Below are positions 1-8,665 of a stretch of DNA of 64,000 bases, piece by piece; position 1 is the stretch's first letter, and the number at the start of each line of letters is the position of its first letter. The stretch comes from Bacteroidia bacterium (GTDB lineage: Bacteria > Bacteroidota > Bacteroidia > J057). Made by a program: the position numbers and the translations under genes. Where the stretch lies: contig JAWPMV010000001.1 in NCBI GenBank assembly GCA_033391075.1, positions 7,130,001 to 7,194,000 on the forward strand, in the 5' to 3' direction. The notes below the pieces were generated by a model, which was not told the DNA's origin, ran no database searches, and was given only the letters and a program-made list of their open reading frames with translations.

Positions 1-67
1 GGTCGGCAAAGAATTTTGTAACCACTTCCAGGGGTTTATTGATTTCTTTAGAGCCTTTGTACTTCAT
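1..67 (-). CDS. SRPBCC-like protein, N-terminal fragment
   Basis: Only the first 22 codons lie in the window; the gene runs off the left edge. The peptide starts MKYKGSKEINKPLEVVTKFF. A short strand, then an INKP-type segment followed by a helix, is how many Bacteroidota SRPBCC (START/Bet v1-like ligand-binding) proteins begin. The family call rests on this pattern alone. The start is the only ATG before the upstream gap. Confidence 0.45.
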   Translation of the reverse strand, partial: MKYKGSKEINKPLEVVTKFFAD

Positions 68-181
68 AGCTTAAGTCTATTTGGTTAAAAGCAGTCTATA
101 GTACTACCTAATATATGGAAAAGTGTTGAATGCCGACAAATCTCAAAGATCTGCCGGCACTTCTCAGATAGTTATTCTGTA

Positions 182-730
182 CTAAAATAATTTTGCTTTG
201 GGAGGCTCAATACCTTTCACCCGAAAATAGATTGCACACTGACCTCTATGGTGAGTTTGGTGTTCGAAGGCTTTATTCAACCAGGCTTGACGACTGATTT
301 TGAAGGGACCTCTTTCGATCACCTCATCCAATTTCGAAGCATCCATTTCTTCGATGCTTTTTATGACATAATCATAGCATTCGGTCACGATTTTCTTTAG
401 GGCTTCTTTTTCGTGGTATTGTTCTGATTTTTCCAGATTCACATCGGCATAAATCCGTTCCGCTCCAGTACCATTAGAGGCTAAACCGACATTGCCCTGA
501 GAGATGTGTAGCATCTGCACTGAAAAGGAACGTATGCCTTCAACGGGTCGATAAGACATAGCATCTGCCGGCATAGCATCCACATATTCCAGTGTATAGG
601 TTTTAGCGCGCTCCCAATCTTCGATCATCAATTGTTTTGTCGCTTCCTCAGGAATGGATTCCTGGGCAAAAGTGGGATTCGAAATACCAAAAAAGGGGAT
701 TAGCAGGAGAAATAGGGATAGTCTTTTCAT
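182..730 (-). CDS. Secreted DinB-family protein
   Basis: A 182-residue protein with a signal peptide (residues 1-22, ending in FAQ) followed by a DinB/YfiT-like four-helix domain. The features seen are a histidine in the LHISQG segment and a C-terminal HQTHHRGQ segment, the expected positions of metal-binding histidines in DinB-like metalloenzymes, followed by the usual short tail. DinB-family proteins are often thiol-dependent transferases or hydrolases, but the substrate cannot be told here. The signal peptide suggests periplasmic action, common for Bacteroidota members. It stands alone on the minus strand, separated by about 115 bp from the SRPBCC fragment and about 80 bp from the T9SS gene. 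Confidence 0.8.
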   Translation of the reverse strand: MKRLSLFLLLIPFFGISNPTFAQESIPEEATKQLMIEDWERAKTYTLEYVDAMPADAMSYRPVEGIRSFSVQMLHISQGNVGLASNGTGAERIYADVNLEKSEQYHEKEALKKIVTECYDYVIKSIEEMDASKLDEVIERGPFKISRQAWLNKAFEHQTHHRGQCAIYFRVKGIEPPKAKLF

Positions 731-809
731 CGTAATGAATTATAGGTTAATGAAAATATCTCCTCCTGATGTTACAACATTAATTTACGCATTATTTCTG
801 GATTAGGCC

Positions 810-1301
810 TTAAAACCTCTTTTGGAAACGAAAGCTATTCAGAATTTTCCCATTCCCATCTTTCAACAAAAGCATATAGGTTCCCACTGCGTAGTTGCTT
901 ACATCAAAGGTATGCTCGCTATTGCTTCCTATTTCTATAGGCAAAGCTTTGCTAACTTTTCGTCCCCTCATATCTATGAACTCAACAGCGATTTTTCTTC
1001 TCTCTTCACTCTCTATTTCCAGGATCAGTTTTTCTCGTGTAGGATTGGGATAAAGCCTGAAAGTCGCTTTCCCTAATAAAGGATCAACAGAAGTTGCCCA
1101 AAGTTCATCGGGCTGCTGAAATCCTTGTGCGAGGATCAGATCACTTCCACTTGCTGTAGCAATGACACTTTCTCCCAGGGTAGAACTGAGTTGATCATTA
1201 TTCGAACCTCCTGAGCTGATGACGGATCGGCTGATGCTTTGGCCCTGACAAAGATGAAGACTCAGGAGCAAAGCCATGCTAAGCATTGATTTGAAAAACA
1301 T
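810..1301 (-). CDS. T9SS type A sorting domain protein, small
   Basis: A 163-residue secreted protein. A signal peptide (residues 1-20) is followed by a short SISRSVISSGG...LAQGFQQP module, often seen in Bacteroidota just before a sorting domain. The type IX secretion C-terminal domain occupies about residues 78-163: it begins FRLYPNPT and ends in a beta-rich stretch with GTYMLLLKD. Cargo with this domain is exported across the outer membrane and often anchored. There is no catalytic domain, so it may be a small surface or adaptor protein. It lies 4 bp downstream of the tail-fibre protein gene on the same strand and is very likely co-transcribed with it. Confidence 0.85.
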   Translation of the reverse strand: MFFKSMLSMALLLSLHLCQGQSISRSVISSGGSNNDQLSSTLGESVIATASGSDLILAQGFQQPDELWATSVDPLLGKATFRLYPNPTREKLILEIESEERRKIAVEFIDMRGRKVSKALPIEIGSNSEHTFDVSNYAVGTYMLLLKDGNGKILNSFRFQKRF

Positions 1302-1305
1302 AGGA

Positions 1306-3378
1306 TTATTTTTTTAGGAGTGCTTCTAATTGAGTTAAACGGTCTTCCAGACTTTTGATTCGGGCTTCTTGCGTTTCTATGACATCCTGTTGCTCTTGCA
1401 TGGCAGAAACCATGATCGGAATCAGGCCGGTATAGTTTAAAGCTTTGAAATGGAATCCCTGTCCTTCTTCGGTATCCGATTTCGCTTTATCATAAGCCTG
1501 AAAAGAATCATTCACCAATTCTGGCAAGAGATTTTCAATATCCTGAGCTAAAAATCCATGCTGAATGCCTTCGGGGAGGTTCATAAAATCATACTCCTCT
1601 CGTTTATACTCATAGCTTTTTGGCCTCAATTTCATGATTGTTCCCAGGCCATTTTGTACCTCGATGATATTCGACTTTAAACGAGCATCAGAAGTTTGAT
1701 AAGCACCTGTTGCATAGGTATTCCCACTAAAATACCCAGCATATCCATTGGAAGTAGGGGCATAGGCATATACTCCGTAGTTCGCATTGGAAGCATTGTT
1801 AGCATAGCCATAGAGGCCATAGCTTAAGTATGAATCAGCATCTGAACTTCTGCCATACACATTATAGAGTCTGGGGAAACCAGAATTGGACTGTTGAGAA
1901 AGACCGACCCTGAGCCCATAGTTGTAAGTAGTAGAGGTTGTAGTTCCAAGGTTGTTGTAGAGGTTCATAACCCGGGTACTTTGTTTCCCATTTATTTCCA
2001 CTGCATAAGCGGGATTTGCATCATTGATTCCCACTCGTCCTCTTGCATTGACTGAAAATATGTCTCCGGCATCGCTATGATACACATTGAATTGGGCGTT
2101 GGCTAAATTGGTATCTGTCCTTGCAGCGATGTCCCAGAAATTATTATGAATCGTATTATCCATAGTGATTCTTGAGAAATCAAATTGAGACTCTGTCAGT
2201 TTCATATGGCCGGTTCCCGTAGCGCTATTATCCACAATATGCATCCTTGCCTCGGGACTGAAAGTACCTACACCGATTCGTTGCTGTCCTGAAAGTTGCA
2301 CCTGGAAAACAGGCAGATTATCTCCAATCCAGTTAAAGGCATCCGCCGTATCATTATACTGAATGCCCCAGCTGGAGAAGTTGGGGGAATGGGCGACCAG
2401 CATACGTGTGCTATTATTGGTACCTGACTGGAACATTTGGATCATAGGTGCATTTGAACCATTGGAATTCGCAAAACGCAAACTTCCCTGATCGTCTTTC
2501 AAAACGATATCTCCGTCTGCACCATGTACCTGGAATTTATCGCCATTTCCTACTGTGAGTGTCGCGATAGGGCTATTGTCTCCGATTCCGACTTTTCCAG
2601 TATTGAAATAGAGATTGCTCCCGGAATTATTCCAGGGAGAGGAAAATGAAGCCAGGCTCACCGATCCTCCTCCGAGGGAAAGACTCAAGGTATTTCCGCT
2701 CAGGGACATGCTTTGGATTTCATTGGTCGTGCTGGCATCTGCATCATTTACATTGTCGGTAGAGCTGATGGTGAAATTGGGGTAAGTTCCGCTGATGCTG
2801 GTCGCTCCATTTCCAGTTAGACTTACACTCTGATCGGGAGCCTCATTGGTGATCACATTCCCTACTACGCTGATCCCCGTTCCTCCTGTATAGGACCGCT
2901 CATCTTTGGGCACCCAGGCAGTCCCATCCCAGGCCAAAACCTGCTCATTGAATGGAGGCAAATCACTTACATCTCGCAAATGATTGAGCTGCATATCTGT
3001 GGCCACTTTCGCATAGGGCACAGATTCAAAAAGACTTGTATCTAAGGAAACTCCATTCAGTTCTACAATCAGGTAATAATCGTCCTCATTCCAGGCGATG
3101 GTATTAAAATCTCCCGACTCAATGAGTCCTTTTCCTATATCCAGATTTACCAGGCCGAGATTATTGGTATTAGGAGTATGTTTTTCCTGATAGACCAAAG
3201 TACCGGAGGGACTATTTGCTCGAATTTGAAATCGTAGGTTGATTTGGGTATTGCTGAGGATCGCTCCTCCATTATCACGGGCTACAGCCTGATAGTGAAA
3301 GGCTCTATTGCTTTGAGCAATTAAGGCGGGCATAGAGAAAGCAAAGGCAAGCGTAAGGAGAAGTAGGCGGCATCTCAT
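1306..3378 (-). CDS. Secreted tail-fibre-like protein with S74 chaperone domain
   Basis: A 690-residue protein with a signal peptide (residues 1-21), a beta-rich N-terminal module (RAFHYQAVARDNGG onward) common in Bacteroidota surface proteins, a long Gly/Ser/Asn-rich beta repeat region, and a C-terminal peptidase S74/endosialidase chaperone domain. That domain starts with SDARLKSNI near residue 562 and contains GFLAQDIENLLPELV. A 30-residue coiled coil (MQEQQDVIETQEARIKSLE) ends the protein. In phage fibres this domain drives trimerisation and then cleaves itself. Here the signal peptide and T9SS neighbour suggest a trimeric surface fibre rather than a phage protein; no phage genes are nearby. 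Confidence 0.85.
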   Translation of the reverse strand: MRCRLLLLTLAFAFSMPALIAQSNRAFHYQAVARDNGGAILSNTQINLRFQIRANSPSGTLVYQEKHTPNTNNLGLVNLDIGKGLIESGDFNTIAWNEDDYYLIVELNGVSLDTSLFESVPYAKVATDMQLNHLRDVSDLPPFNEQVLAWDGTAWVPKDERSYTGGTGISVVGNVITNEAPDQSVSLTGNGATSISGTYPNFTISSTDNVNDADASTTNEIQSMSLSGNTLSLSLGGGSVSLASFSSPWNNSGSNLYFNTGKVGIGDNSPIATLTVGNGDKFQVHGADGDIVLKDDQGSLRFANSNGSNAPMIQMFQSGTNNSTRMLVAHSPNFSSWGIQYNDTADAFNWIGDNLPVFQVQLSGQQRIGVGTFSPEARMHIVDNSATGTGHMKLTESQFDFSRITMDNTIHNNFWDIAARTDTNLANAQFNVYHSDAGDIFSVNARGRVGINDANPAYAVEINGKQSTRVMNLYNNLGTTTSTTYNYGLRVGLSQQSNSGFPRLYNVYGRSSDADSYLSYGLYGYANNASNANYGVYAYAPTSNGYAGYFSGNTYATGAYQTSDARLKSNIIEVQNGLGTIMKLRPKSYEYKREEYDFMNLPEGIQHGFLAQDIENLLPELVNDSFQAYDKAKSDTEEGQGFHFKALNYTGLIPIMVSAMQEQQDVIETQEARIKSLEDRLTQLEALLKK

Positions 3379-3496
3379 GGGAAAATTTTTATGATGTTCG
3401 ATTTGTTAGTTGACGGGTATAATAGAAAATAGGAGAAAAAGACAAACTTCTTCTCCTACTAGTGAGCTTTCCCTTGCAAAACGTTACCGTTTTCTT

Positions 3497-4075
3497 TTAG
3501 GGAGTTAGAGCTTCTTTAAAATGAAGGACAAATTCCAATTCAAATTCATCGGCAATGGCCTGTTCCTTCAGATTGGTAAAGACATTGGGGGAATTGAAAT
3601 AGATACCATATTGGGTTCGATCTATGGTCATACTTCCTGTAAGCCTATAGCTGCCTTGATCCTCAGTAATCTCTATTTGAATCTCTGCAGGATGACTTTG
3701 TTTTTTAATGATCAGATTTCCTTTGAGCCTTTGTTTGCCTGCTGTAAACGGGCTGGTCTCAGTCAGGACGAAGGACGCTTCCGGATACTTCTTTACCTCA
3801 AAGAAATCTTTGGAACGCAAATGCTTTTGAAGGTCCTTGTTTTCTGCTTCCAGGCTTTTCATATCGATGAGAATATTAGCTGAAAGCAGGCTGCCATTTT
3901 CCAGTCTTAGTTGGGCATATTCGGCTTCCAGACTTCCTGAGAGGGAGTAGGCATTGAAGGCTGCTTTACCCGTCCAATTGAGCTGACTCTTTGTGGGCTC
4001 CAATTCAAAGTTTTGGGCCAGGCTAAGTTGAGTCAGAATAAAAATAGTGCTGATTGAGAGAATGATATTTTTCAT
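3497..4075 (-). CDS. YceI family lipid-binding protein
   Basis: A 192-residue protein with a signal peptide (residues 1-20) and a YceI-like domain through the rest. It begins with the typical phrase on residues FELEPTKSQLNWTGKA. Further family signs are DMKSLEAENKDLQKHLRSKDFFEVKKYPEASF and a late LTGSMTIDRTQYGI stretch (the acid-Arg-x-x-[YF]-G pattern). YceI proteins are periplasmic lipocalin-like barrels that bind polyprenoid lipids. Its nearest gene, downstream on the same strand, is the S74 protein about 120 bp away, so it is probably its own transcription unit. Confidence 0.88.
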   Translation of the reverse strand: MKNIILSISTIFILTQLSLAQNFELEPTKSQLNWTGKAAFNAYSLSGSLEAEYAQLRLENGSLLSANILIDMKSLEAENKDLQKHLRSKDFFEVKKYPEASFVLTETSPFTAGKQRLKGNLIIKKQSHPAEIQIEITEDQGSYRLTGSMTIDRTQYGIYFNSPNVFTNLKEQAIADEFELEFVLHFKEALTP

Positions 4076-4094
4076 GATAAAATTGTGTTAGAGA

Positions 4095-4583
4095 TTATTC
4101 GTAAAGTTTGCCGACCGTATCCAGTTTGCCGATGCCATAGACTTTTTTACCGCTTGAGGTTTTGCCGATGACATACCACATGGCCCAACCTCCTACAAGT
4201 CGACTGTCTCTTCTCCAGTTATCGACAAAGGTGTAGGGTTGACCGGCCTTCATTTTGCCTTTGGGAATATTGTAAAGTTTGCAGAAATCTTTGGCGGACA
4301 TAGCTACTCTGAGGTTCCATTGGTTGTTGTAAAAAATGTAGGCCCCACCTTCCAGAATCTCCACATCCTCTGTTTGAGACATGAGACTGGTATTGTGTTT
4401 CCAGAAATAGGTGCCGGCTTCATCAGGATCCGTAGAGGCAAGCACAGGGGATGGAAAGTGTGATACATTGAGTATCGCTTCCATTTCTGCAAATTTGTCC
4501 GGTAGAGGAGCTGTCTGTGGGTCTTGAGCAAAGATGCTGAGGGGGAAAATGATCAGGATGATCCATGTGTTTATTCGCTTCAT
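4095..4583 (-). CDS. Secreted protein of unknown function
   Basis: A 162-residue protein that I do not recognise. The start at 4583 is chosen because it gives a clean signal peptide (MKRINTWIILIIFPLSIFAQ); the longer frame adds 39 residues with no signal character. The mature part is soluble, aromatic-rich and contains two similar late segments: NWRRDSRLVGGWAMWYVIG and KKVYGIGKLDTVGKLYE. It lies 19 bp upstream of the YceI gene on the same strand, so the two may form an operon. Periplasmic location is inferred. Confidence 0.65.
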   Translation of the reverse strand: MKRINTWIILIIFPLSIFAQDPQTAPLPDKFAEMEAILNVSHFPSPVLASTDPDEAGTYFWKHNTSLMSQTEDVEILEGGAYIFYNNQWNLRVAMSAKDFCKLYNIPKGKMKAGQPYTFVDNWRRDSRLVGGWAMWYVIGKTSSGKKVYGIGKLDTVGKLYE

Positions 4584-4673
4584 AATGATTGATTTTGAAG
4601 CAAAGAAAGGGGCTATATACGCTCCTGGCGTCCTATTTGGAGAAATGAGACCTTTTTGAGGGCCTTGGGTACA

Positions 4674-4704
4674 AAAGAAAAAGGGCTTGCCTTTCGACAA
4701 GCCC
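4674..4704 (-). terminator. Intrinsic terminator of the SPFH gene
   Basis: A 7-bp perfect stem (GGGCTTG, 8-nt loop, CAAGCCC at 4683-4704) is followed on the minus strand by a T-rich run. It sits 30 bp after the SPFH gene's stop codon. Confidence 0.75.
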
Positions 4705-4734
4705 AGCTTTCTATGTGTGAATCTAAACGCTATG

Positions 4735-5643
4735 CTATTCTGCTCCTGTATTGATTACAGGATTTGTGGCACTATCCGAACAAAGGACTACCATCAGATT
4801 GCTGACTATATTGGCTTTTTGAGCATTATTCAATTCTACCAATCCTTTTTTGTCCAGTTTCTCGATTGCCATCTCCACCATGCCTACTGATCCTTCAACG
4901 ATCTTCTTACGGGCAGCTATTATAGCCTGCGCTTGCTGACGCTGTAACATAACTGCAGCGATCTCGGGAGCATAAGACAAATTGGACAGACGTGCTTCCA
5001 GAACTTCGATACCGACCATTCTGAGTCTTTCCTTCAACTCTTCTTCCAAGGCCTTGTTTATTTCATCAAATCCCGAACGAAGCGTAATGGTATCTTCATT
5101 TTCTGTCAGGTCATCATAGGGATAACTATGAGCGATTTTTCTCAAAGCTGCTTCTGCCTGAATCTTCACAAAGTTCTGATAAGAAAGCTCCGTATTTTTT
5201 GAAGCCACTCCTGAAGCCGCATTTATAGTACTTGCTGCTTCAATATCAAAGATAGCTTTGTAGGTATCTACTACTTTCCAGACAACTACAGCGCTGATGA
5301 GGATAGGGTTTCCCAATTCATCATTTACCTTGATAATCTGTGATTCCAGGTTTCTCACCCTAAGAGATACTTTCTTTTTGGAATAAAAAGGGTTGACCCA
5401 GAAGAATCCATTGTTCTTTACGGTTCCTTTGTACTTACCAAAAAAGAGCAATACCCGCGTTTGATTAGGCTGGACAGTAAATAGTCCAATTAGCCAGATG
5501 AGACCAACAAAGCAGAGGAAAAATAAAAGCCCTGCTAAAGCCGGTGAGCCTTGAAAAATTAATAGTAAGGGTGAAAAAATTAAAGCAAGTGCGATAAATA
5601 AATGGAGGAATCCATTGTTTTTCAGATTGCGAATTTTTTCCAT
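4735..5643 (-). CDS. SPFH/Band 7 (stomatin-like) membrane protein
   Basis: A 302-residue protein with two hydrophobic segments near the N-terminus (about residues 11-30 and 36-57) followed by an SPFH domain (about residues 58-240). Typical stretches are VQPNQTRVLLFFGKYKGTV, NPFYSKKKVSLRVRNLESQ and the late EARLSNLSYAPEIAAVMLQRQQAQAIIAARKKIV, which leads into a helical oligomerisation region. SPFH proteins form ring-shaped scaffolds in the membrane; this one resembles the stomatin/prohibitin group. No NfeD-type partner protease is adjacent. It is monocistronic, with its own terminator. Confidence 0.88.
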   Translation of the reverse strand: MEKIRNLKNNGFLHLFIALALIFSPLLLIFQGSPALAGLLFFLCFVGLIWLIGLFTVQPNQTRVLLFFGKYKGTVKNNGFFWVNPFYSKKKVSLRVRNLESQIIKVNDELGNPILISAVVVWKVVDTYKAIFDIEAASTINAASGVASKNTELSYQNFVKIQAEAALRKIAHSYPYDDLTENEDTITLRSGFDEINKALEEELKERLRMVGIEVLEARLSNLSYAPEIAAVMLQRQQAQAIIAARKKIVEGSVGMVEMAIEKLDKKGLVELNNAQKANIVSNLMVVLCSDSATNPVINTGAE

Positions 5644-5864
5644 GGTACGAGTGATTAAGTGTATGTTTCAGGATAAAGATAGTTTAGTATGTTGAATAGT
5701 TGGAATTCTAAGAAAAAATCTTTTCAAAACTGCCAATCACGCTTATTAAGTAGGAAGTACACAGCTCTTCGCAAAATCCGAACGGATAAAAATTTTGCCT
5801 ATTTTTTCCTCTTCAGCCTTCCTAACTTGTAGGTAACATTAACCAAAACTTCTATCATTCAACT

Positions 5865-6668
5865 ATGAAAAGACTCATCATCACAGTCTTCGCGCTAGCG
5901 TTGGCTTCCTCCCTCTTCGCACAAAATTCCAAAACCAAACTCTTCGGTATGCCGCTTAAACGCACGGGAATCTCCCTGGGTATAGAGTGGGATAAGGTCC
6001 AGAATTTCAGTGCTGTGAGTTTTGAAAGAATGGCGGGTCTACCCAGTCTTTCAGAAGATTTGGGCCTGGATACAGATCAGGCCGACATTTACAGCGGATA
6101 TTGTGAAAATCCGCATTTGCGCCTTCAAGCTGCCTGGATGACAGCAAATCCTAAAGTAGAACTCCATACTTCTTTATTAGTCGTTGCCAATCGTTATGAT
6201 GGGCTGACCTTTTATGGAGAAAGTTTGAGTCGCTATGACAATTACCTCACCATGAATTCCTGGGGAAATGAAATTGCTCTGGATGTAGCCCTGGTAAGAA
6301 GATTGGAAGCAGGACCTTTTGCCCTTCATGTAGGAGTTGGTGGAAATACCGGATATAGTTTCCTCAATACCATCGATATCACCGGAAGCCTCCAGGCAGA
6401 GTCCAGCATTTCTTCTTTAAAATCGTCCGGAATCGGCAGATTGAATGAATCGGATTATGGCGATTTTCACATTTATGATGTGGAAGTAGGAGATGGCATC
6501 TCTCAAAGACTTTATGGTCAACTCGGATGGTCCGTTACCATTGCGAAAAGAGTTGAGATTGGCATGGAAGGCCGTTGGGGCTATGGCTACCGCTGGCACT
6601 TCGATGGATCACCCGTCAGCACCAACCTGAGATCACTAGGCGGAATTGCGCGTTGGGTACTGAAATAA
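5865..6668 (+). CDS. Secreted beta-rich protein, probable outer-membrane barrel
   Basis: A 267-residue protein with a signal peptide (residues 1-19, ending in LFAQ). I recognise no specific family. The mature sequence alternates hydrophobic and polar residues in short strands: GISLGIEWD, HTSLLVVANRYDG, FALHVGVGGNTGYSF, RLYGQLGWSVTIA and VEIGMEGRWGYGYRW. This, with the C-terminal hydrophobic strand, suggests an outer-membrane beta-barrel. It is transcribed away from the SPFH gene across a 221-bp divergent gap and ends in a strong terminator. Confidence 0.6.
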   Translation: MKRLIITVFALALASSLFAQNSKTKLFGMPLKRTGISLGIEWDKVQNFSAVSFERMAGLPSLSEDLGLDTDQADIYSGYCENPHLRLQAAWMTANPKVELHTSLLVVANRYDGLTFYGESLSRYDNYLTMNSWGNEIALDVALVRRLEAGPFALHVGVGGNTGYSFLNTIDITGSLQAESSISSLKSSGIGRLNESDYGDFHIYDVEVGDGISQRLYGQLGWSVTIAKRVEIGMEGRWGYGYRWHFDGSPVSTNLRSLGGIARWVLK

Positions 6669-6690
6669 ACAGACGTGACGCTAATAGGAT

Positions 6691-6735
6691 GAGCCCGGAT
6701 CGAGCTATACGCTCGGTTTTGGGCTTTTTTGTTTT
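6691..6735 (+). terminator. Intrinsic terminator with nested hairpin
   Basis: AGCCC at 6692-6696 pairs with GGGCT at 6721-6725, enclosing a second hairpin (CGAGC/GCTCG, 6701-6714), and is followed by a run of T. It ends the beta-barrel candidate gene 23 bp upstream. Confidence 0.8.
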
Positions 6736-6740
6736 AGAAA

Positions 6741-6824
6741 GTGCTAGGGTGTTGTAGTGTTATAGTGCGGTTGTTGATCATTTCTTAAACTTTAACACTA
6801 CAACACTCTTGAACTACAACACTT
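6741..6824. repeat. Octamer-repeat palindrome, copy A
   Basis: The left arm (6741-6772) is four degenerate 8-bp units of the type GTGTTGTA. The right arm (about 6785-6824) carries the complementary units (CAACACTA type). A perfect 14-bp inverted repeat pairs 6749-6762 with 6793-6806. It lies directly after a terminator. Three more elements built the same way occur at 36534, 57451 and 60482. Confidence 0.8.
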
Positions 6825-7481
6825 CTCTTTCATTTAGATTTCCCCTCCCATTCCCACTTATCTATGTCGAAAAGAAAGATTCATTTGCACGAATAATAAT
6901 AGTTCCTGAACGAATACTTTCTTTTTGGCAACCAATTTGCATTTGTACTATAAAATGAGGCTTGATGTTTATACATTTATTATGTAAAGTCCGAGAAAGA
7001 CTACGTCAGTTTTTCTGTGACTACCCGAAGATCAAATTTTTGAACCTCTTAACACCCTTTATTATGGACCGATTGTTTTTGAAACAAGTACGTGCAGAAG
7101 GAATATGGAGCAGACGGAATTGTTCAGAAATTTACTCTCTTTGAATTCAGCCCACCTTAATGCATTGTCAGCGAGGCGGATAAACAGAGATGAATAAAAG
7201 AGAGTAATTCCAAGAACCTCTCCGTTCATCTTTCGCCAGAAATCTACAGGAGTAGATAAGCTGAAATGAAAGAATCAACATATTGACAATGACCAGAAAC
7301 AGTTTCTGGGGAATTCTTTGCCAAAAAGACGGGGATATGCATTGTTCAGAATCCCGAAGACTGGCCTGAGAAAAAATATTCCCTATATTGAAATATGTTT
7401 CTGCTTTTGCAGTATTCTGCCTTTGATTTTAGACTCCTACAGTCTCCACATGTACTTGTTCCTCCGATAAGAAGCTGGCCC
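6825..7481. other. Long intergenic stretch without a convincing gene
   Basis: About 650 bp between copy A of the octamer palindrome and the EAD-like gene. Short frames here (for example 6962-7144) have no recognisable composition. A small perfect hairpin (CCAGAAA/TTTCTGG, 7293-7309) and AT-rich promoter-like sequence around 6930-6955 are visible. An untranslated leader or a small RNA is possible, but nothing is supported beyond that. Confidence 0.4.
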
Positions 7482-8603
7482 ATGGTGCAGCCCAATCAGG
7501 AGTTTGTCAATAATTTTGGCATCATCCGGGAATCTTATAAAAGTGTGCTTTCTCCGCACTTGCTCCCGGAGGATAATGTATACGTAGATTGTCGAAACAG
7601 CCTCAAATTTTCAGATCTCGATCTGGAGGATGATCCTGTTCGCATAAGCGTAAAGATGAGACGCATGGTATTTGACGGTAGGGGAGGCGTGAAGTTTTTT
7701 GTCGGCATGGTCTTGCATATGCCGGAGGACATTCCCTTTCCGGAATTGGAGGATGCTCTTCAGTTTGCTTTGCATAAGAAAGTGAGAATTTCTTCTCCCA
7801 GTCAAACAGAAAAAGAAGTGAACCTGGCCAATCTTTCTCCTTCTTTCAAAAATCTATACCTACACTCGAGTAGTATTGGAAATGAAGCGTCGGCTGAAGG
7901 ATACCTGGTCCGGCAGCAAGCTCCTTTATTACTGCTGGATTTATCTTTGAGGGAATTTGAGCATTTTAAGCTAAAGGAGAAATATCAGGAGCATCGCTTT
8001 CCTCCGGACCTTCAGCTTTATTATTGTCGAAACCAAATTGCTCAAAAGGCTTTCCACAGTTTCCTGAGCCTTAATTTGGATAAACATGCCTTGAACCGCT
8101 TGAATAAATACTACCTCTCCCAACTCAATGGCGAGATAGAAAACTTTCGGAGCCTTCAGTATTTCACGAAACAGGGAATCGCATTTTCCGAACGAGCTAA
8201 ATTTGAGCTTGATAAGACCTATAGCCGCCTATTTGGCCAACTGCAACCTGAGCAATGGCAAGGAGTCTCCGCAATGTATCAGGCACTCTTTCCCCAACAA
8301 ATAGAAGCGCTGAAAAATGACTATAAACTTCTAGCTGACTTTGTCGATAAGCAGGCAGAAGTCCAGATTAAAAAACAGCTGAAAGAGATATTGATTGGAG
8401 GAGATTTTGACGCGAGTTTTAAACTGGCGGATTCACATAAAGAGCTTTTTGACGAAAGGGGTCAAGGTAATTTGGCGATCCTGGAAGCGAGATATCGCAG
8501 AATAGAAAAGGAATTTTTGGAGGGGGTTGTCGAGAATGAAGATAGATGGATCGAGAAAAACCGCATATCCAGTGCCCTGTTGAATCTTTTCCGAAACATT
8601 TGA
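7482..8603 (+). CDS. Orphan protein with C-terminal EAD11-like domain
   Basis: A 373-residue cytoplasmic protein with no signal peptide or membrane segment. The start at 7482 is preferred over the earlier ATG at 7395, whose extra 29 residues look non-coding. Residues 1-285 match nothing I recognise; they hold a beta-rich first third and a helical second part. Residues 290-373 look like effector-associated domain 11: a GGDFDASFKLAD helix, then N-x-x-x-LEARYRRIE, a small loop, and EKNRISSALLNLF. In the family the conserved pattern is N...RY..L...G.I....NRI..ALL.LI. EADs are adaptor domains of NTP-dependent conflict systems, usually paired with STAND NTPases, peptidases or other effectors. No partner with a matching EAD is adjacent, so the N-terminal part may be a new effector or sensor. 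Confidence 0.65.
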   Translation: MVQPNQEFVNNFGIIRESYKSVLSPHLLPEDNVYVDCRNSLKFSDLDLEDDPVRISVKMRRMVFDGRGGVKFFVGMVLHMPEDIPFPELEDALQFALHKKVRISSPSQTEKEVNLANLSPSFKNLYLHSSSIGNEASAEGYLVRQQAPLLLLDLSLREFEHFKLKEKYQEHRFPPDLQLYYCRNQIAQKAFHSFLSLNLDKHALNRLNKYYLSQLNGEIENFRSLQYFTKQGIAFSERAKFELDKTYSRLFGQLQPEQWQGVSAMYQALFPQQIEALKNDYKLLADFVDKQAEVQIKKQLKEILIGGDFDASFKLADSHKELFDERGQGNLAILEARYRRIEKEFLEGVVENEDRWIEKNRISSALLNLFRNI

Positions 8604-8665
8604 GTAAATTATTGAAAAGGAGCGACTGCTTCTTTCAATGCCAAAACCTACATAACCTAAGCACT

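Noticed and set aside
1306-3378. Prophage remnant, from the tail-fibre S74 domain
   Set aside because: A signal peptide and T9SS partner are present and there are no phage genes on either side.
6962-7144. Small 60-residue frame in the gap before the EAD-like gene
   Set aside because: Composition and context look random; there is no family, start signal or neighbour support.
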